Shown here piece after piece: positions 35,943 to 45,550 of a stretch of DNA of 64,000 nucleotides. The stretch lies in assembly GCF_003651185.1 (NCBI RefSeq), contig NZ_RCDC01000005.1:443029-507028 (forward strand). Reading direction: 5' to 3'. The stretch comes from Stenotrophomonas rhizophila. Its GTDB lineage: Bacteria; Pseudomonadota; Gammaproteobacteria; Xanthomonadales; Xanthomonadaceae. A model generated the notes under the pieces. The model made no database searches. It saw nothing but the letters and a program-made list of their open reading frames with translations, and was not told the DNA's origin. Each line of letters opens with the position of its first letter. Within the stretch, counting starts at the first letter, position 1. Position numbers and translations under genes: made by a program.

Positions 35943-38900
35943 CAGCGGCCGGCAACGACCACGGCAACGATCCGCACCAGGGCGATCGCCCCGGTGCCCA
36001 CGGCGGCGGCCTGGTGGAGTTCGCCACCCGCCGCCGCGTCACCATCGCGATGTTCACCGTCACGCTGATGCTGTTCGGCTTCATCGCGCTGGGCAATCTC
36101 AAGGTCAACCTGCTGCCCGACCTGAGCTACCCGACCCTGACCGTGCGCACCGAATACACCGGTGCAGCGCCGGCGGAAATCGAAACGCTGATCACCGAGC
36201 CGGTCGAAGAGGCCGTCGGCGTGGTCAAGAACCTGCGCAAACTCAAATCGATCTCGCGTACCGGGCAGAGCGATGTCGTGCTCGAGTTCGCCTGGGGCAC
36301 CAACATGGACCAGGCCAGCCTGGAGGTGCGCGACAAGATGGAAGCGCTGAACCTGCCGCTGGAGGCGAAGTCTCCGGTGCTGCTGCGCTTCAATCCGTCC
36401 ACCGAACCGATCATGCGTCTGGTGATCTCGGCCAAAACCGATCCAGCCAGCGATGCCGAGGCCGTGCGCCAGCTCACCGAGCTGCGCCGCTACGCCGATG
36501 AAGACCTCAAGAAGAAGCTGGAGCCGGTTACCGGCGTGGCGGCGGTGAAGGTCGGCGGCGGTCTGGAGGATGAGATCCAGGTCGACATCGACCAGCAGAA
36601 GCTGGCCCAGCTCAACCTGCCGATCGACACCGTCATCAAGCGGCTCAAGGAAGAGAACATCAACATCTCCGGCGGTCGCCTGGAGGAAGGCTCGCAGCGT
36701 TACCTGGTGCGTACCGTCAACCAGTTCGCCGATCTGGAGGATATCCGCAACCTGCTGGTGACCACCCAGAGCAGCAACGGCAGCGCGGCCGATGCAGCGA
36801 TGCAGCAGATGTTCGCCATCGCCGCCTCGACCGGCTCGGATGCCGCCGTGGCCGCCGCCTCGGCCGCGCAGAGCGCATCCAGCAGCAGTTCCACCAACAT
36901 CGCCAACGGCGTGCCGGTGCGGCTCAAGGATGTCGCCACCGTGCGCCAGGGTTACAAGGAACGCGAAGCGATCATCCGCCTGGGCGGCAAGGAAGCGGTC
37001 GAGCTGGCGATCTACAAGGAGGGCGATGCCAACACGGTCTCGACCGCTGAAGCGCTGCGTGCGCGCCTGGAGCAGATCAAGGGCCAGGTGCCCGGCGATG
37101 CCGAGCTGACCACGATCGAAGACCAGTCGCGCTTCATCGAACACGCCATCAGCGACGTCAAGAAAGACGCCGTGATCGGCGGCATCCTCGCCATCCTGAT
37201 CATCTTCCTGTTCCTGCGCGATGGCTGGAGCACGTTCGTGATCAGCCTGTCCCTGCCGGTCTCGATCATCACCACGTTCTTCTTCATGGGCCAGCTCGGC
37301 CTGAGCTTGAACGTGATGTCGCTGGGCGGTCTGGCGCTGGCCACCGGCCTGGTGGTGGATGACTCGATCGTGGTGCTGGAGAGCATCGCCAAGGCGCGCG
37401 AGCGTGGCCTGAGCATCCTGCAGGCCGCCATCGTCGGCACCCGCGAAGTGAGCATGGCCGTGGTCGCCTCGACCCTGACGACCATTGCGGTGTTCCTGCC
37501 GCTGGTGTTCGTGGACGGTATCGCCGGCCAGCTGTTCCGCGACCAGGCGCTGACCGTGGCGATCGCGATCGCGATCTCGCTGCTGGTCTCGATGACCCTG
37601 ATCCCGATGCTGAGCTCGCTCAAGGGCCGCCCACCGCTGGCCTTCCCGGAAGAACCCACGCATCAACCGTGGCAGCCGGACAGCCGCTGGCTGAAGCCGG
37701 TCGCCGGCAGCCGTCGTGGCGTGGGCACGCTGGTGCGCTGGATCTGCTTCGGGATGGCCTGGTCGGTGATCCGCGTCTGGCGCGGCTTGGTGGCCGTGGT
37801 CGGCCCGGTGATGCGCAAGGCCAGCGATGTGGCGATGAAGCCGTACGCCGGTGCCGAGCGCGGTTACCTGAAGCTGCTGCCGGGCGCGCTGCATCACCCG
37901 GGCAAGGTGCTCGGTCTGGCCGCGCTGGCCTTCGTCAGCACGATGGCGCTGGTGCCGATGCTGGGTGCGGATCTGATCCCGCAGCTGGCCCAGGACCGCT
38001 TCGAAATGACCGCCAAGCTGCCGGCCGGTACACCGCTGAAGCAGACCGATGCGCTGGTCCGCGAGATGCAGTTGGCCCATGCCAAGGATGACAGCATCGC
38101 CTCGCTGTATGGGGTCAGTGGCAGCGGCACCCGCCTGGATGCCAGCCCGACCGAGAGTGGCGAGAACATCGGCAAGTTGACGGTGGTCATGGCCGGCGGC
38201 GGCAACGCGCGCACCGAAGCGGCGATCACCGAGCGTCTGCGTGAATCGATGCAGCAGCACCCTGGCGTGCAGGTCGATTTCGCCCGCCCGGCGCTCTTCA
38301 GCTTCTCCACCCCGCTGGAAGTGGAACTGCGTGGCCAGGACATGGCCACGCTGGAGACGGCCGGCAAGGCGCTGGCCGCGATGCTGCGCAACAACCCGCA
38401 CTATGCTGACGTCAAATCCACGGTGGAAGAGGGCTTCCCGGAGATCCAGATCCGCTTCGACCAGGAGCGCGCCGGTGCCTTGGGCCTGACCACGCGGCAG
38501 ATTGCCGATGTGGTGGTCAAGAAGGTGCGCGGTGACGTGGCCACGCGCTACAGCTTCCGCGACCGCAAGATCGACGTGCTGGTGCGTGCCCAGGAAGGTG
38601 ACCGGGCCAGCGTGGACAGCATCCGCCGGCTGATCGTCAATCCGGGCAGCAACCGGCCGGTGACGCTGGATTCGGTGGCCGAGGTGGTCGCCACCAACGG
38701 CCCCAGCGAGATCCATCGCGCCGACCAGACCCGCGTGGCGGTGGTCTCTGCCAATCTGCGCGACATCGACCTGGGCGGCGCCGTGCGCGAAGTGCAGGAC
38801 ATGGTCGCCAAGCAGCCGCTGGGTGCGGGTGTGGGCATGCACATCGGCGGCCAGGGTGAGGAGCTGGCCGACTCGGCACGCTCGTTGATCTTCGCCTTCG

Positions 38901-39448
38901 GCCTGGCGATCTTCCTGGTGTATCTGGTGATGGCCTCGCAGTTCGAGTCGCTGCTGCACCCGTTCGTCATCCTGTTCACCATCCCGCTGGCGCTGGTCGG
39001 CGCGATCCTGGCGCTGATGCTGACCGGCAAGCCGATCTCGGTGGTGGTGTTCATCGGCTTGATCCTGCTGGTGGGCCTGGTAACCAAGAACGCGATCATC
39101 CTGATCGACAAGGTCAACCAGCTGCGCGAGGCCGGTGTGCCCAAGCGCGAGGCACTGGTGGAGGGCGCGCGTTCCCGCCTGCGGCCGATCATCATGACCA
39201 CGTTGTGCACGCTGTTCGGCTTCCTGCCGCTGGCGGTGGCGATGGGCGAGGGCGCGGAAGTGCGTGCGCCGATGGCGATCACCGTGATCGGTGGCCTGCT
39301 GGTCTCCACCCTGCTGACCCTGGTGGTGATCCCGGTGGTGTACGACCTGCTGGATCGTCGTGGCGACGCCTACTACCGCGAGCGTGGCCGCCACCTCAAG
39401 ACGCCGCTGGCCGATGCCGGCCATGACACCGCACGGGAGCCGGCATGA
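35939..39448 (+). CDS. RND efflux pump subunit 1 (HAE1 family, enlarged)
   Basis: Encodes 1169 aa, about 130 longer than a typical RND pump. Twelve membrane helices are expected. The proton-relay pair is present as D474-D475 in GLVVDDSIVV. Extra length comes from a His/Gly-rich N-terminus, a low-complexity Ala/Ser insertion in the first periplasmic loop (about residues 280-325) and a long Pro/Trp-containing cytoplasmic loop before the second half (KGRPPLAFPEEPTHQPW onward). It is translationally coupled to the adaptor and to the second pump by ATGA overlaps. The substrate is unknown. Confidence 0.9.
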   Translation: MTAAGNDHGNDPHQGDRPGAHGGGLVEFATRRRVTIAMFTVTLMLFGFIALGNLKVNLLPDLSYPTLTVRTEYTGAAPAEIETLITEPVEEAVGVVKNLRKLKSISRTGQSDVVLEFAWGTNMDQASLEVRDKMEALNLPLEAKSPVLLRFNPSTEPIMRLVISAKTDPASDAEAVRQLTELRRYADEDLKKKLEPVTGVAAVKVGGGLEDEIQVDIDQQKLAQLNLPIDTVIKRLKEENINISGGRLEEGSQRYLVRTVNQFADLEDIRNLLVTTQSSNGSAADAAMQQMFAIAASTGSDAAVAAASAAQSASSSSSTNIANGVPVRLKDVATVRQGYKEREAIIRLGGKEAVELAIYKEGDANTVSTAEALRARLEQIKGQVPGDAELTTIEDQSRFIEHAISDVKKDAVIGGILAILIIFLFLRDGWSTFVISLSLPVSIITTFFFMGQLGLSLNVMSLGGLALATGLVVDDSIVVLESIAKARERGLSILQAAIVGTREVSMAVVASTLTTIAVFLPLVFVDGIAGQLFRDQALTVAIAIAISLLVSMTLIPMLSSLKGRPPLAFPEEPTHQPWQPDSRWLKPVAGSRRGVGTLVRWICFGMAWSVIRVWRGLVAVVGPVMRKASDVAMKPYAGAERGYLKLLPGALHHPGKVLGLAALAFVSTMALVPMLGADLIPQLAQDRFEMTAKLPAGTPLKQTDALVREMQLAHAKDDSIASLYGVSGSGTRLDASPTESGENIGKLTVVMAGGGNARTEAAITERLRESMQQHPGVQVDFARPALFSFSTPLEVELRGQDMATLETAGKALAAMLRNNPHYADVKSTVEEGFPEIQIRFDQERAGALGLTTRQIADVVVKKVRGDVATRYSFRDRKIDVLVRAQEGDRASVDSIRRLIVNPGSNRPVTLDSVAEVVATNGPSEIHRADQTRVAVVSANLRDIDLGGAVREVQDMVAKQPLGAGVGMHIGGQGEELADSARSLIFAFGLAIFLVYLVMASQFESLLHPFVILFTIPLALVGAILALMLTGKPISVVVFIGLILLVGLVTKNAIILIDKVNQLREAGVPKREALVEGARSRLRPIIMTTLCTLFGFLPLAVAMGEGAEVRAPMAITVIGGLLVSTLLTLVVIPVVYDLLDRRGDAYYRERGRHLKTPLADAGHDTAREPA

Positions 39449-42400
39449 GCATTGCCGAGTTCTCCATCCGCCGGCCCATCACCACGATCATGTGTTTTGT
39501 GTCGTTGGCGGTGGTGGGCCTGATCGCCTCGTTCCGGCTGCCGCTGGAAGCGCTGCCGGACATCTCCGCGCCGTTCCTGTTCGTGCAGGTGCCGTATACC
39601 GGGTCCACCCCGGAGGAGGTCGAGCGCAACATCATCCGGCCGACCGAAGAAGCGCTGGCAACGATGACCGGGATCAAGCGCATGCGCTCCTCGGCCACCT
39701 CCGAAGGCGCCAGCATCTTCATCGAGTTCACCGACTGGGACCGCGACATCGCCATCGCGGCTTCGGACGCCCGCGAGCGCATCGATGCGATCCGCAGCGA
39801 TCTGCCCGACGACCTGCAGCGCTACAACGTGTTCAAGTGGTCCAGCAGCGACGACCCGGTGCTGAAGGTGCGCCTGGCCAGTGCCACCGACCTGACCGGC
39901 GCCTACGACATGCTCGACCGCGAGTTCAAGCGGCGGATCGAGCGCATCCCGGGCGTGGCGCGGGTCAACATCTCCGGTGCCCCGCCGAACGAGGTCGAGA
40001 TCGCGATCAGCCCGGACCGGTTGACCGCGCACAACCTGAGCATCAACGAGCTCAGCGATCGCCTGCGCACGCTGAACTTCTCGATCTCGGCCGGGCAGAT
40101 CGACGACAACGGCCAGCGCGTACGCATCCAGCCAGTAGGCGAGATCACCGACCTGCAGGAACTGCGCGATCTGGTGATCGACAACAAGGGCCTGCGCCTG
40201 GGCGACATCGCCGAGATCCGGCTCAAGCCCACCCGCATGAACTACGGGCGGCGCCTGGATGGCAACCCGGCCGTCGGCCTGGATATCTACAAGGAGCGCA
40301 GCGCCAACCTGGTGGAGGTGTCGCGTGCCGCGCTGGCCGAAGTGGAGGCGATCCGCACGCAGCCCTCGATGCGCGATGTGCAGATCAAGGTGATCGACAA
40401 CCAGGGCAAGATGGTGACGTCTTCGCTGCTGGAACTGGCCGAGGCGGGTGCGGTCGGCCTGCTGCTGTCGATCACTGTGCTGTTCTTCTTCCTGCGCCAT
40501 TGGCCGTCCACGCTGATGGTGACCCTGGCGATCCCGATCTGTTTCGTGATCACGCTGGGCTTCATGTATTTCGCCGGCGTCACCCTCAACATCCTGACCA
40601 TGATGGGCCTGCTGCTGGCGGTCGGCATGCTGGTGGACAATGCCGTGGTGGTGGTGGAAAGCATCTACCAGGAACGCGAGCGCATGCCCGACCAGCCGCG
40701 GCTGGCCTCGATCATCGGCACCCGCAACGTGGCCATCGCGCTGAGCGCCGGCACCCTGTGCCACTGCATCGTATTCGTGCCGAACCTGTTCGGCGAGACC
40801 AACAACATCAGCATCTTCATGTCGCAGATCGCCATCACGATCTCGGTCTCGCTGCTGGCCTCCTGGCTGGTCGCGGTGAGTCTGATCCCGATGCTGTCCG
40901 CGCGCATGCAGACGCCCAAACTGGTGCATTCGGACAGCGGCGTGATCGCACGCCTGCAGCGCCGCTACGCCACACTGCTGCAGTGGACCCTGGAGCACCG
41001 CGGTTGGAGCGTGTTCGGCATCGCGATGGTGATCCTGATCAGTCTGGTGCCGATGAAGCTGACCAAGATCGACATGTTCGGTGGCGAGGGGGGCCATGAG
41101 GTGTTCATCGGGTACAACTGGAAGGGCGCCTATACCTTCGGGCAGATGTCCGAGGAAGTGGCGCGCGTCGAACGCTACCTGGACGACAACCGGCAGGCGC
41201 TGCACATCACCCAGGTGTATTCCTGGTACAGCGAGCAGGAAGGCAGCAGCACGATCGTGACGTTCGACACCGCGCACGCCAAGAACATGCCGGCCGTGCA
41301 GGAAGCACTGCGAAAGGGGCTGCCTCGCTCGGCGCGTGCCGATTACGTGGTCGGTAATTCGGGCGAGGGCAATGGCGGAAGCGGCAACAACCAGGTGCAG
41401 GTGCAACTGGTCGGCGACTCGACCAAGATGCTGCAGGAGATCGGCGAGGAAGTGGTGCCGCTGCTGGCCCAGCGCAAGGAGCTGCGCGACGTTCGCATCG
41501 ACAACGGCGAAAAGGGCACCGAGTTGTCCATCCATGTGGACCGGGAGCGCGCGGCAGCCTTCGGCTTCAACGCCGAGCAGGTCGCCAGTTTCGTCGGCCT
41601 GGCCCTGCGTGGCGCGCCGCTGCGCGAGTTCCGCCGCGGTGACAGCGAAGTGCCGGTATGGGTGCGCTTCGCCGGTGCCGAGCAGAGCAGCCCGGAGGAC
41701 CTGGCCAGCTACACGGTACGCACTGGCGACGGCCGCTCGGTGCCCTTGCTGAGCCTGGTCGATGTGGCAATCAAGCCGTCGGCCACCCAGATCGGCCGCA
41801 CCAACCGTCAGACCACGCTGACCATCAAGGCCAACCTGGCCGAGAAGGTGACGGTGCCGGACGGCCGCAAGGCGATGGAAGAAACGCTCAAGCCGATGAG
41901 TTTCCCGGCCGGCTACACCTTCAGCTTCGACGGCGGGGATTACGGCGACGACGACCAGGCGATGTCGCAGATGATGTTCAATCTGGTGATCGCGCTGGTG
42001 ATGATCTACGTGGTGATGGCCGCCGTGTTCGAGTCGCTGCTGTTCCCGGCCGCGATCATGAGCGGCGTGCTGTTCTCGATCTTCGGCGTGTTCTGGCTGT
42101 TCTGGATCACCGGCACCTCGTTCGGGATCATGTCCTTCATCGGCATCCTGGTGTTGATGGGCGTGGTGGTGAACAACGGCATCGTGATGATCGAGCACAT
42201 CAACAACCTGCGCCGCCGTGGCATGGGCCGGACCCAGGCGCTGGTGGAAGGCTCGCGCGAGCGCCTGCGCCCTATCATGATGACGATGGGCACCGCGATC
42301 CTGGCGATGATCCCGATCTCCATGACCGACACCCAGCTGCTCGGCAATGGCCCGCCGTACTACCCGATGGCCCGCGCCATCGCCGGCGGCCTGGCGTTCT

Positions 42401-42543
42401 CCACGGTGGTGAGCCTGCTGTTCCTGCCGACCATCTACGCGATGCTTGATGACATGAGCACCGCGGTGTCGCGGATCATCCTGCGCGCGCGTGGCCGCGG
42501 CGTGGATGCTCCGGTGGTAGAACCGGGCGCAGAATCGGTTTGA
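39445..42543 (+). CDS. RND efflux pump subunit 2
   Basis: Encodes 1032 aa, normal RND size. It starts SIAEFSIRRPITTIMCFVSL. Helix 4 has D398-N399 (GMLVDNAVVVVESIYQERERM) where the first subunit has Asp-Asp, so the proton relay differs. Later motifs ESLLFPAAIMSGVLFSIFGV and VLMGVVVNNGIVMIEHINNL are typical. One adaptor plus two pump genes suggests a heteromeric pump as in MdtABC, or two pumps sharing an adaptor. It begins by ATGA overlap with subunit 1. A terminator follows after 8 bp. Confidence 0.9.
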   Translation: MSIAEFSIRRPITTIMCFVSLAVVGLIASFRLPLEALPDISAPFLFVQVPYTGSTPEEVERNIIRPTEEALATMTGIKRMRSSATSEGASIFIEFTDWDRDIAIAASDARERIDAIRSDLPDDLQRYNVFKWSSSDDPVLKVRLASATDLTGAYDMLDREFKRRIERIPGVARVNISGAPPNEVEIAISPDRLTAHNLSINELSDRLRTLNFSISAGQIDDNGQRVRIQPVGEITDLQELRDLVIDNKGLRLGDIAEIRLKPTRMNYGRRLDGNPAVGLDIYKERSANLVEVSRAALAEVEAIRTQPSMRDVQIKVIDNQGKMVTSSLLELAEAGAVGLLLSITVLFFFLRHWPSTLMVTLAIPICFVITLGFMYFAGVTLNILTMMGLLLAVGMLVDNAVVVVESIYQERERMPDQPRLASIIGTRNVAIALSAGTLCHCIVFVPNLFGETNNISIFMSQIAITISVSLLASWLVAVSLIPMLSARMQTPKLVHSDSGVIARLQRRYATLLQWTLEHRGWSVFGIAMVILISLVPMKLTKIDMFGGEGGHEVFIGYNWKGAYTFGQMSEEVARVERYLDDNRQALHITQVYSWYSEQEGSSTIVTFDTAHAKNMPAVQEALRKGLPRSARADYVVGNSGEGNGGSGNNQVQVQLVGDSTKMLQEIGEEVVPLLAQRKELRDVRIDNGEKGTELSIHVDRERAAAFGFNAEQVASFVGLALRGAPLREFRRGDSEVPVWVRFAGAEQSSPEDLASYTVRTGDGRSVPLLSLVDVAIKPSATQIGRTNRQTTLTIKANLAEKVTVPDGRKAMEETLKPMSFPAGYTFSFDGGDYGDDDQAMSQMMFNLVIALVMIYVVMAAVFESLLFPAAIMSGVLFSIFGVFWLFWITGTSFGIMSFIGILVLMGVVVNNGIVMIEHINNLRRRGMGRTQALVEGSRERLRPIMMTMGTAILAMIPISMTDTQLLGNGPPYYPMARAIAGGLAFSTVVSLLFLPTIYAMLDDMSTAVSRIILRARGRGVDAPVVEPGAESV

Positions 42544-42551
42544 GGGTGCAT

Positions 42552-42581
42552 GGAGGCCCGTTGGGCGGACCTCCTTTTTTT
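42552..42581 (+). terminator. Intrinsic terminator of the RND operon
   Basis: GGAGG-c-CCG pairs with CGG-a-CCTCC, followed by seven T residues. Confidence 0.8.
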
Positions 42582-42631
42582 CGCGGACCGCACCCACGCG
42601 TGCATTACCCGCGACTCCCACATTCGCGCAC

Positions 42632-42659
42632 AAAAAAGGCCACGCATTGCGTGGCCTTT
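42632..42659 (-). terminator. Intrinsic terminator of the traB-family gene
   Basis: A perfect 11-bp stem (AAAGGCCACGC / GCGTGGCCTTT), loop three bases, with a T-run only on the minus strand. The arm sequence is almost the same as the secF terminator. Confidence 0.85.
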
Positions 42660-42681
42660 CGATTCACAGCCGGCGCGGGAA

Positions 42682-43914
42682 TCACCCCGCGACCTTGCCC
42701 CACACCTGGAACCCGGTCAGCCACAACCCGAGCATGCTGCCCAGGTTGGTCAGCATGAAGGTCAGCACCACGCGGGTCACCCGGTTGCGGTACCAACCCT
42801 TGACGCTCTGCGCATCGTCGCGCAGCTTCAGGAAGTCCTCGTAGGCCGGCTTGCGCAGGCGCGCTTCCACCAGGGCCGAGAACGCACCGGTCGGGATGCT
42901 CAGCCGGAACGGCTTGAACGGCGCGACCACGATCGCGGTCAGGATGCTCAGCGGGTGGCTGCCGGCCAGCAGGCAGCCCAGGCCGGCCAAGCCGCCGGTG
43001 TACATCGCCCAGACCGCCAGAAGTTCACTGCCGACACCCAGGCCACCGCGATAGAAGCCCACGCCGATACCGGTCAGCACGATGGCCAGGATCGCCAGCG
43101 TGATCCACGGAATGTTGCGCTTCTTCGGCACGTCTTCCAGCGACTCGCGCAGCGGGCCCGGCGCGTCGGTGTCGGTTTCCAGGTACTTGGCCAGACCGGC
43201 CAGATGACCGGCACCGACCACGGCCAGCACTTCGCGCTGGGCCGGATCATGCACTTCGCGCAGGCGCGTGGCCATGTAGCGGTCGCGCTCGCCGATGATG
43301 GTTTCGTACAGGGCAGGGCTCTCGCTGGCGAACTCGCCGAAGCTGGCTTCGAGCATGTCGCCCTGCTTGAGCTTCTCGATCTCGTCTTCGCCGACTTCCT
43401 CGGACGCGAACAGGCCAGCGCCCAGGCCCATCACCAGCTTGATCTTGCCGAAGAAGCCCAGGCGCTGCGAGGCACGCCGGAAGGTCAGCCCGACCTCGCG
43501 GTCGATCAGATGCACGGGCAGGTTGCGCTCGTTGGCCAGGGTGACCGCGCGCTTGAGCTCGGCACCCGGCTCGATCTCGAGCTGTTCGGCCAGGCGGCGC
43601 TGGTAGGCGGCCAAGGCCAGGTTGGCCGCGAACAGGGCGACGCGGCCCTTGCGGATCACCTCGACCAGGTCGAGCTTGGCCAGCGCATCCGGGTCGGTCA
43701 GTGCCTGCAGGCGCTGCGCGTCCAGTTCGACCGCGACCGCATCGAAGCGGCCACTTTCGATCGCACGTTCCACCGCTTCCACGCTGGCCTGCGAGACGTG
43801 CGCGGTGCCCAGCAGGGTGTAGCGCACGCCATCGCGTTCGACGATGCGGACGGGCTGGCCGGCGAACAACGTGTCGCCGGCGTCAATCAGGGTATCGGTC
43901 ATTGCATCATTCAT
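42682..43914 (-). CDS. TraB-family membrane protein
   Basis: Encodes 410 aa from MNDAMTDTL. The N-terminal domain (about 20-230) has TLLGTAHVSQASVEAVERAI, FDAVAVELDAQRLQALTD, LPVHLIDREVGLTFRRA and VVGAGHLAGLAKYL, the two GxxH-type segments of the TraB/PrgY/GumN superfamily, proposed to be metalloprotease-like. The C-terminal half has three to four membrane helices. PrgY inhibits a peptide pheromone in Enterococcus; the role in Gram-negatives is unknown. The start overlaps the GNAT gene by 8 nt; an ATG at 43902 is an alternative. Confidence 0.83.
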   Translation of the reverse strand: MNDAMTDTLIDAGDTLFAGQPVRIVERDGVRYTLLGTAHVSQASVEAVERAIESGRFDAVAVELDAQRLQALTDPDALAKLDLVEVIRKGRVALFAANLALAAYQRRLAEQLEIEPGAELKRAVTLANERNLPVHLIDREVGLTFRRASQRLGFFGKIKLVMGLGAGLFASEEVGEDEIEKLKQGDMLEASFGEFASESPALYETIIGERDRYMATRLREVHDPAQREVLAVVGAGHLAGLAKYLETDTDAPGPLRESLEDVPKKRNIPWITLAILAIVLTGIGVGFYRGGLGVGSELLAVWAMYTGGLAGLGCLLAGSHPLSILTAIVVAPFKPFRLSIPTGAFSALVEARLRKPAYEDFLKLRDDAQSVKGWYRNRVTRVVLTFMLTNLGSMLGLWLTGFQVWGKVAG

Positions 43915-44437
43915 TCGAAGGGGCGCTGTCGGCACCATCGCCGAGCGCGCGCTGCATCTGGACGGTATCCAGCCAGCGGCCATGCTTGCGGCCGAGGCCG
44001 CGGAAAACGCCGACGGTATGGAAACCGAAACGCTCGTGCAGTTTGATGGAGGCGGTGTTGGTGGGCTCGCCGATGACGGCCACCATCTGCCGGTAACCGC
44101 GCGCGACGCAGGCATCGATCAGCCCCTGCATCAGTGCGGTGCCGACACCACGGCCCTGGAACGCCGCATCCACATAGACCGAGTTCTCCACGGTCCACTG
44201 ATAGGCGATCCGGCCGCGGTAGGTATTGGCGTAGGCATAGCCGGCCACCTGGCCATCGACTTCGGCCACGATGTATGGAAAGCCGCGGCCGACGATGTCC
44301 TGCATGCGGCGGCGCATTTCCGCCGCCTCCGGGATCTCGTACTCGTAGGTGTTGACGAAGTCGGTCACTTCCACCGCATAGATCGCGGTGATGGCCGCGA
44401 TATCGGCATCGGTGGCGTCGCGCAGGTGCACGGTCAC
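43907..44437 (-). CDS. GNAT-family N-acetyltransferase
   Basis: Encodes 176 aa from a GTG start with AGGA upstream. The pattern VHLRDATDADIAAITAIYAVEV, VENSVYVDAAFQGRGVGTALMQGLID (acetyl-CoA loop QGRGVG) and HERFGFHTVGVFRGLGRKHGRW matches the phosphinothricin/methionine-sulfoximine acetyltransferase group, which acetylates small amines. It sits 19 bp after aguB and overlaps the traB-family gene, so it is expressed with putrescine synthesis genes. The natural substrate cannot be read from sequence. Confidence 0.85.
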   Translation of the reverse strand: MTVHLRDATDADIAAITAIYAVEVTDFVNTYEYEIPEAAEMRRRMQDIVGRGFPYIVAEVDGQVAGYAYANTYRGRIAYQWTVENSVYVDAAFQGRGVGTALMQGLIDACVARGYRQMVAVIGEPTNTASIKLHERFGFHTVGVFRGLGRKHGRWLDTVQMQRALGDGADSAPSNE

Positions 44438-44456
44438 GGTGGGGTGTCCTGGTCGG

Positions 44457-45344
44457 TCAGTCGATGTAGCGCTTGAGCAGATCGCCGTATGCATCGATGC
44501 GGCGATCACGCAGGAACGGCCAGATACGGCGGACGTGTTCGCTGCGCTGCAGGTCCACATCGCAGACCAGCACAGTCGGCTCGCCACCGGCTTCGGCGAT
44601 GAACTCGCCCTGCGGGCCCAGCACGTGGCTGTTGCCCCAGAACTGGATGCCCGAGGCACCCATCGGCGAGGCTTCATGGCCGACGCGGTTGCAGCTCAAC
44701 ACCGGCACGCCGTTGGCCACGGCATGGCCGCGGTGACTGAGCACCCACGCATCGCGCTGGCGGCCCTGTTCGTCGCGCTGGTCGTCCGGATCCCAGCCGA
44801 TCGCGGTGGGGTAGAGCAGCAGCTCCGCGCCGGCCAGCGCCATCAGGCGCGCCGCTTCCGGATACCACTGGTCCCAGCACACGAGCACGCCGAGGCGACC
44901 CACCGAGGTGTCGATCGGGGTGAAGCCCAGATCGCCCGGGGTGAAGTAGAACTTCTCATAGAAGCCCGGATCATCCGGGATGTGCATCTTGCGGTACTTG
45001 CCGAGCAGGGTGCCGTCTTTCTCGAAGACGACCGCGGTGTTGTGGTACAGCCCGGCAGCGCGACGCTCGAACAGCGAGCCGACGATCACCACGCCGTGCT
45101 TCTTGGCCAGCGCGCCCAGGCGCTCCGTGCTCGGGCCCGGGATCGGCTCGGCCAGATCGAATTCATCCACCGACTCGTGCTGGCAGAAGTACGCACCGTT
45201 GTGCAGTTCCTGCAGCAGGATCAGCTTGGCACCCTGCGCGGCCGCTTCAGCCACGCGCGCTTCGATGACGGCCAGATTGGCCTCGGCATCGCCGTGGTTG
45301 CGCTCCTGGATCAGGGCGACGGAAAGGGTGTGGCGTGAGCTCAT
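44457..45344 (-). CDS. aguB: N-carbamoylputrescine amidase
   Basis: Hydrolyses N-carbamoylputrescine to putrescine, CO2 and ammonia. The 295 aa protein has the nitrilase triad: E46 (LLQELHNG), K119 (KYRKMH) and C156 (VCWDQWYPE). IPDDPGFYEKFYFTPGD and EHVRRIWPFLRDRRIDAY are typical of the plant/bacterial AguB group. Its partner aguA lies upstream on the same strand, but 344 bp of repeats separate them. Confidence 0.95.
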   Translation of the reverse strand: MSSRHTLSVALIQERNHGDAEANLAVIEARVAEAAAQGAKLILLQELHNGAYFCQHESVDEFDLAEPIPGPSTERLGALAKKHGVVIVGSLFERRAAGLYHNTAVVFEKDGTLLGKYRKMHIPDDPGFYEKFYFTPGDLGFTPIDTSVGRLGVLVCWDQWYPEAARLMALAGAELLLYPTAIGWDPDDQRDEQGRQRDAWVLSHRGHAVANGVPVLSCNRVGHEASPMGASGIQFWGNSHVLGPQGEFIAEAGGEPTVLVCDVDLQRSEHVRRIWPFLRDRRIDAYGDLLKRYID

Positions 45345-45436
45345 CCGGAGACGGTCCTGCAAGGGGAAAAACGCAGTTTATCGCGGATGGGTGCACGCAG
45401 CGTGCTGGCTGCTAAATGGTCAACACCCGCGCGTCG

Positions 45437-45460
45437 GTAGTGCCGGCCGCTGGCCGGCTC
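45437..45460 (+). repeat. GTAG-type palindrome between aguB and aguA
   Basis: GTAGTGCCGGCCGCTGG followed by CCGGCTC, the CCGGCC subtype. Confidence 0.88.
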
Positions 45461-45550
45461 CGCAGAATGTTCCGGGCAACAGTTCACTGGCCAGGCGCAT
45501 CGGCGTGACCTGTCGCTCTTCCGTTGGCCGCCCGTGCACTGTCGAAGGGA

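Noticed and set aside
35936..39424. An open frame of more than 1100 codons antisense to the first RND pump gene, with a similar one antisense to the second (39373-42633)
   Set aside because: Such frames are a by-product of strong GC bias at third codon positions. The translations are His/Gln/Arg-rich with no motifs, and the sense strands encode full RND proteins.
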